Below are positions 32,011 to 35,305 of a stretch of DNA of 35,305 nt, piece after piece. Location: NCBI GenBank assembly GCA_021787845.1, contig JAJYLH010000056.1:1-35305 (forward strand). The letters run 5' to 3'. Under the pieces are notes generated by a model. It saw only the letters and a program-made list of their open reading frames with translations. It did no database searches and was not told where the DNA came from. The position numbers were made by a program, and so were the translations under genes. The stretch comes from Myxococcales bacterium (GTDB lineage: Bacteria > Myxococcota > Myxococcia > Myxococcales > JAJYLH01). How positions within the stretch are numbered: the stretch's first letter is position 1; each line of letters opens with the position of its first letter.

Positions 32011-35000
32011 ATGTCGCAGATCAAGTGGCTCCGGACGGGCGCCCGCAAGTGGGCCGGGCTCGCACTGGTGGTTCTCGGAGGGCTCTGGCTGGTCTGGTGC
32101 GGTTCGCCGTCCCCCAAGCGGTGTGGCGGCCAGGTCTGCCCGCCGAGCGAGGTCTGCGATCGCTCCGCCTGCGTCGCGCCCGCCTGCGTGGGCAAGACCT
32201 GCCCCCAAGGCGCGACCTGCGTCGCCGGGGACTGTGTGACGAGGAGCTGCGCCAGCCGGCTGTGCGCCCCGACCGAGGTCTGCGACCACGACACCTGCCT
32301 CGACCCGACCTGCGTCGGAGTGAAGTGCGGCGCCGGCGAGGCCTGCGTGGCCAGCACCTGCTATCCGGAGGAATGTTCGGGCGGGTCGAAGTGCCCGGCG
32401 AACGGCGTCTGCATCTCGGGCGCGTGCGTTCCGGAAGGGTGCGCCGGGGTCAAGTGCGCGTCGGGGCAAGTCTGCGCGTTCGGAAGCTGTTACCCGACGA
32501 CGTGCAATGGGCAGGCGTGCTCTGGGGGCCAGGTCTGCGACTCGGCCTGCGTCGACGCGCTGTGCATCGGGATGAGCTGCGCGGCGGGCTCGAAGTGCGA
32601 AGCGGGCTTCTGTCGCGCCTGCGTGAACGGGAACTGCAATCCGAAGGGCGACGGGAAGATGTGCAGCGCGGCGAGCGAGTGCGCGAGCGGCTTCTGCGTG
32701 AACGGCGTGTGTTGTGATACCGCTTGCAACGACGGCTGCGACGTCTGCAACGATCCCGGTGAAGTCGGCACGTGCTCGGCTCTGCCCGCGGGCAGCAGCG
32801 GCAACGGCAGTCCGGACTGCGCGCCGTACGTCTGCGACGGCCAGGCCGCGGCGTGCCCGACGACGTGTTCGGCTGCGTCCGGTTGCGTGCCTGGGGACAC
32901 CTGCACCGGCGGAACCTGCGTCGCCAATCCTTCGAAGGCGGCGAACGGCACTGCCTGCTCCGGGGATGATCAGTGCGAGAGCGGCCACTGCGTCGACGGC
33001 GTCTGTTGCGACACCGCCTGCGCGGGCGGCTGCGATTCCTGCAACCTCGATGGGAAGGCTGGAACGTGCTCGATCGCGAGCGCCGGAAGCCCTGGCGCCG
33101 ATCCGAGCTGCGCGCCGTACGTCTGCGATGGCCAGACCGCGGCGTGCCCGACCTCGTGCGTCACCGCCGACGGCTGCGCGGCCGGGGACTACTGCGCGGC
33201 CGCGGACGGCGGAGTCTCCGGAACCTGTGTCGCGAACAAGGCGAACGGACAGGCGTGCCAGGCAGCAAGCGAGTGCACCAGCCAGAACTGCGTGGATGGC
33301 TTCTGCTGCGACACATCGTGCTCTGGATCTTGCGATGCTTGCAACGTCTCGGGGAAGGAAGGCATCTGTACGGTCGTCGCCCAGGGGGGCGCGGGCAATC
33401 CGAGCTGCGGTGCCTACGTCTGCAACGGGACCTCGGCCGCGTGTCCGACCGCGTGCACGTCGAGCTCGGACTGCGCGAGCGGGGACAACTGTACGGGCGG
33501 GAGCTGCAAGGCGAGTCGGACGAACGGAGCGAGCTGCGCCGCGGCGTCGGAGTGTGCGAGCGGCCATTGCGTCGACAATGTCTGCTGCGATTCCGACTGC
33601 GCCGGCGCGTGTGGCACCTGCGACTTGTCGGGTTCGGCCGGCACCTGCGAGCCGGAAGCGCGAGGTTTCCCGGTCGCGGCTTGCGCGCCGTACGTGTGCG
33701 ACGGCACGTCGGCGTCGTGCCCGACCGCGTGCCAGACGGACGCCGACTGCGACGGCGCGAGCTACTGCGTGAACAGCCAGTGCGCCGCGCGGCAGGCGAA
33801 CGGGAAGAGCTGCGTCAGCACCAATTCCTGCGCGAGCGGCAAGTGCGTCGACGGAGTCTGCTGCGACACGGACTGCGCCGGCGCGTGCGACGCCTGCAAC
33901 CTCGCGGGAAAGATCGGTACCTGCTCGCCGGACGATCTGGGTAGCGGCGGCAGTCCGGCTTGCGCGCCCTACGTCTGCGATGGCACGTCCGTGTCGTGCC
34001 CGACCGCGTGCGCCTCGGACGTGGACTGCGTCAGCGAAGATTACTGCGCTGGCACGGCGTGCGTGTTGAAGAAGTCGACCGGCGCGACGTGCGCGAAGTC
34101 CGATGAGTGCGCGAACGGCAACTGCGTGGATGGCTACTGCTGCGATACGTCGTGCTCGGGCGCTTGCGACGCATGCAACGTGAGCGGGAAGGAGGGAACC
34201 TGCACCGACGTGCCGGCCAGCAGCGCGGGGAGTCCGACGTGCAGCCCGTATGTTTGCAGCGGCTCGTCGTCGTCGTGTCCGACCTCGTGCAGCGCGGATG
34301 CGGACTGCATCAGCGGGGACTACTGCGATGGCAGCGCGTGCGAGTCGAAGAAGTCGAAGGGCACGAGCTGCGCGGGAGCGGATCAGTGCGCGAGCGGCTT
34401 CTGCGTGGATGGCTATTGTTGCGATACATCGTGTTCGAACGCTTGCGACGCATGCGACGTGAGCGGCAAGCTCGGCACCTGCAGCGTCGTCGCCGCGGGC
34501 AGCGCGGGGAGCCCGAGCTGTAGTCCGTATCTCTGCGATGGAACGAGCGCGTCGTGTCCGACGTCGTGCACCTCGAATGCGGATTGCGGGAGCGGCGACG
34601 TCTGCACTGGCGACGTGTGCGTGGGAAAGAAGGCGAACGGCGGAAGCTGCACCACGGCAGATCAGTGCGAGAGCGGGTACTGCGCGGACGGCTATTGCTG
34701 CGACACGGCTTGTTCGGACGCGGGCTGCCATGCGTGCGACGTGACCGGCAAGCAAGGGACTTGCACCAAGGTCGGATGCGACGCCGGCGCGACACAAGCT
34801 TGTGGCAACTGCGGAACCGAGACCTGCTCGTCGAGCTGCGGCTGGGGAAGCTGCAGCGGCGAAGGCGCCTGCAAGCCGAACGCGACGCAGGCGTGCAACA
34901 CCTACGGCAATCAGACCTGCTCCGGCTCTTGTAGCTGGGGAAGCTGCTCGTGTCCGAGCAATCCGGCCTGCACGCCAAACGCCACCCGGAATGTCAGTTG

Positions 35001-35305
35001 CGGGAACTGCGGCACGGCGCAAGAGACCTGCGACGCCTGCGGCCAATGGGGATCGGAAGGCACTTGCAACGGCCAGGGCTGCGCGCCCAACGCGACGCAA
35101 ACGTGTAACACCTACGGAAGCCAGACCTGCTCCAGCTCCTGCGCCTGGGGAAGCTGCTCGTGTCCGAGCAATCCGGCATGCACGCCAAACGCCACCCGGA
35201 ATGTCAGTTGCGGGAACTGCGGCACGGCGCAAGAGACCTGCGACGCCTGCGGCCAATGGGGATCGGAAGGCACTTGCAACGGCCAGGGCTGCGCGCCCAA
35301 CGCGA
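32011..35305 (+). CDS. Giant modular cysteine-rich exported protein (3' end outside window)
   Basis: ATG 32011 follows AAGGAG. At least 1098 residues, with no stop before the window edge. One hydrophobic segment (WAGLALVVLGGLWLVWC) near the N-terminus suggests export or anchoring; it does not fit a lipobox well. Short Cys repeats (CGGQVCPPSEVC style) run to about residue 210. Then come some seven modules of about 75-80 residues with the pattern CASGxCVDGxCCDTxCxGAC, DACNxSGKxGTC, CAPYVCDGTSAxCPTxC and DYCxGxxC. The last part (from 34881) changes to 70-residue modules such as ACNTYGNQTCSGSCSWGSC. Cysteines are mostly even in number per module, as for disulfide-rich outer-surface proteins. Ligand and role unknown. 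Confidence 0.85.
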   Translation, partial: MSQIKWLRTGARKWAGLALVVLGGLWLVWCGSPSPKRCGGQVCPPSEVCDRSACVAPACVGKTCPQGATCVAGDCVTRSCASRLCAPTEVCDHDTCLDPTCVGVKCGAGEACVASTCYPEECSGGSKCPANGVCISGACVPEGCAGVKCASGQVCAFGSCYPTTCNGQACSGGQVCDSACVDALCIGMSCAAGSKCEAGFCRACVNGNCNPKGDGKMCSAASECASGFCVNGVCCDTACNDGCDVCNDPGEVGTCSALPAGSSGNGSPDCAPYVCDGQAAACPTTCSAASGCVPGDTCTGGTCVANPSKAANGTACSGDDQCESGHCVDGVCCDTACAGGCDSCNLDGKAGTCSIASAGSPGADPSCAPYVCDGQTAACPTSCVTADGCAAGDYCAAADGGVSGTCVANKANGQACQAASECTSQNCVDGFCCDTSCSGSCDACNVSGKEGICTVVAQGGAGNPSCGAYVCNGTSAACPTACTSSSDCASGDNCTGGSCKASRTNGASCAAASECASGHCVDNVCCDSDCAGACGTCDLSGSAGTCEPEARGFPVAACAPYVCDGTSASCPTACQTDADCDGASYCVNSQCAARQANGKSCVSTNSCASGKCVDGVCCDTDCAGACDACNLAGKIGTCSPDDLGSGGSPACAPYVCDGTSVSCPTACASDVDCVSEDYCAGTACVLKKSTGATCAKSDECANGNCVDGYCCDTSCSGACDACNVSGKEGTCTDVPASSAGSPTCSPYVCSGSSSSCPTSCSADADCISGDYCDGSACESKKSKGTSCAGADQCASGFCVDGYCCDTSCSNACDACDVSGKLGTCSVVAAGSAGSPSCSPYLCDGTSASCPTSCTSNADCGSGDVCTGDVCVGKKANGGSCTTADQCESGYCADGYCCDTACSDAGCHACDVTGKQGTCTKVGCDAGATQACGNCGTETCSSSCGWGSCSGEGACKPNATQACNTYGNQTCSGSCSWGSCSCPSNPACTPNATRNVSCGNCGTAQETCDACGQWGSEGTCNGQGCAPNATQTCNTYGSQTCSSSCAWGSCSCPSNPACTPNATRNVSCGNCGTAQETCDACGQWGSEGTCNGQGCAPNA
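34881..35305. repeat. 210-bp tandem repeat inside the cysteine-rich gene
   Basis: The period is exactly 210 bp (70 codons): 34881-35090, 35091-35300, and a third copy beginning at 35301. By my count, 34941-35090 and 35151-35300 differ at one base (34968 versus 35178). The first 60 bp of each copy are more diverged. The window ends inside this array. Confidence 0.9.

Noticed and set aside
31408-35256. A 1282-codon open frame on the minus strand, Ala/Arg-rich
   Set aside because: It is the mirror of the cysteine-rich gene on the plus strand, is composition-driven, has no domain, and also crosses the doubtful region 31395-31979. The plus-strand frame has a ribosome binding site, modular repeats and export signal.

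Overview
The window is very GC-rich and dense in genes. It carries long cysteine-rich secreted proteins, a MopE-type metal-binding lipoprotein and an RHS/YD-repeat protein with a signal peptide. The gene-poor stretches are full of palindromic repeats. Together these suggest a Myxococcota (former Deltaproteobacteria) or a related uncultivated lineage. This placement is inference: no rRNA, tRNA or other phylogenetic marker gene was seen.

Left arm (1-5321). A three-gene operon on the minus strand (4373 to 128) encodes a NifH-like ATPase followed by two nitrogenase component-1-like subunits, joined by two ATGA stop/start overlaps. The order is H-D-K. The NifH-like subunit keeps its Walker A loop and both Fe4S4 cysteines. 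The component-1 subunits have lost several cluster-ligand cysteines, and the first carries an extra N-terminal domain and linker. No nif maturation, bch or cfb gene lies beside it. This is the best candidate here for an undescribed enzyme. Next to it is a tandem array of 22 units of two lengths (20 and 22 bp).

5322-10540. A single-polypeptide Type IIG-like restriction-modification enzyme is followed by a dead IS91-family transposase fragment, a second two-length tandem array (22/24 bp) and a small cysteine-rich secreted ORF whose 5' end runs into that array.

10539-19000. A large secreted RHS protein has a scrambled core end and reads straight into a polytopic membrane protein gene in another frame. 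Next come a second, inverted IS91 remnant interrupted by a 141-bp MITE, and an unknown secreted protein.

19000-19886 is a nest of miniature elements, one of them inserted inside another. An NmrA-type NAD(P)-binding protein follows.

21217-26004 is a four-gene minus-strand glycan operon: a GT-A enzyme, a DUF579-type protein, a GT4 enzyme and a two-domain GT2 enzyme, all overlapping or nearly so. It is followed by an FN3 fragment, a small lipoprotein, a frameshifted glycosyltransferase pseudogene and a LIC_10190-like polytopic membrane protein.

Right end. A lipoprotein with HYDIN-like and MopE-like motifs is transcribed away from a giant cysteine-rich modular protein that runs off the window inside a recent 210-bp tandem duplication.
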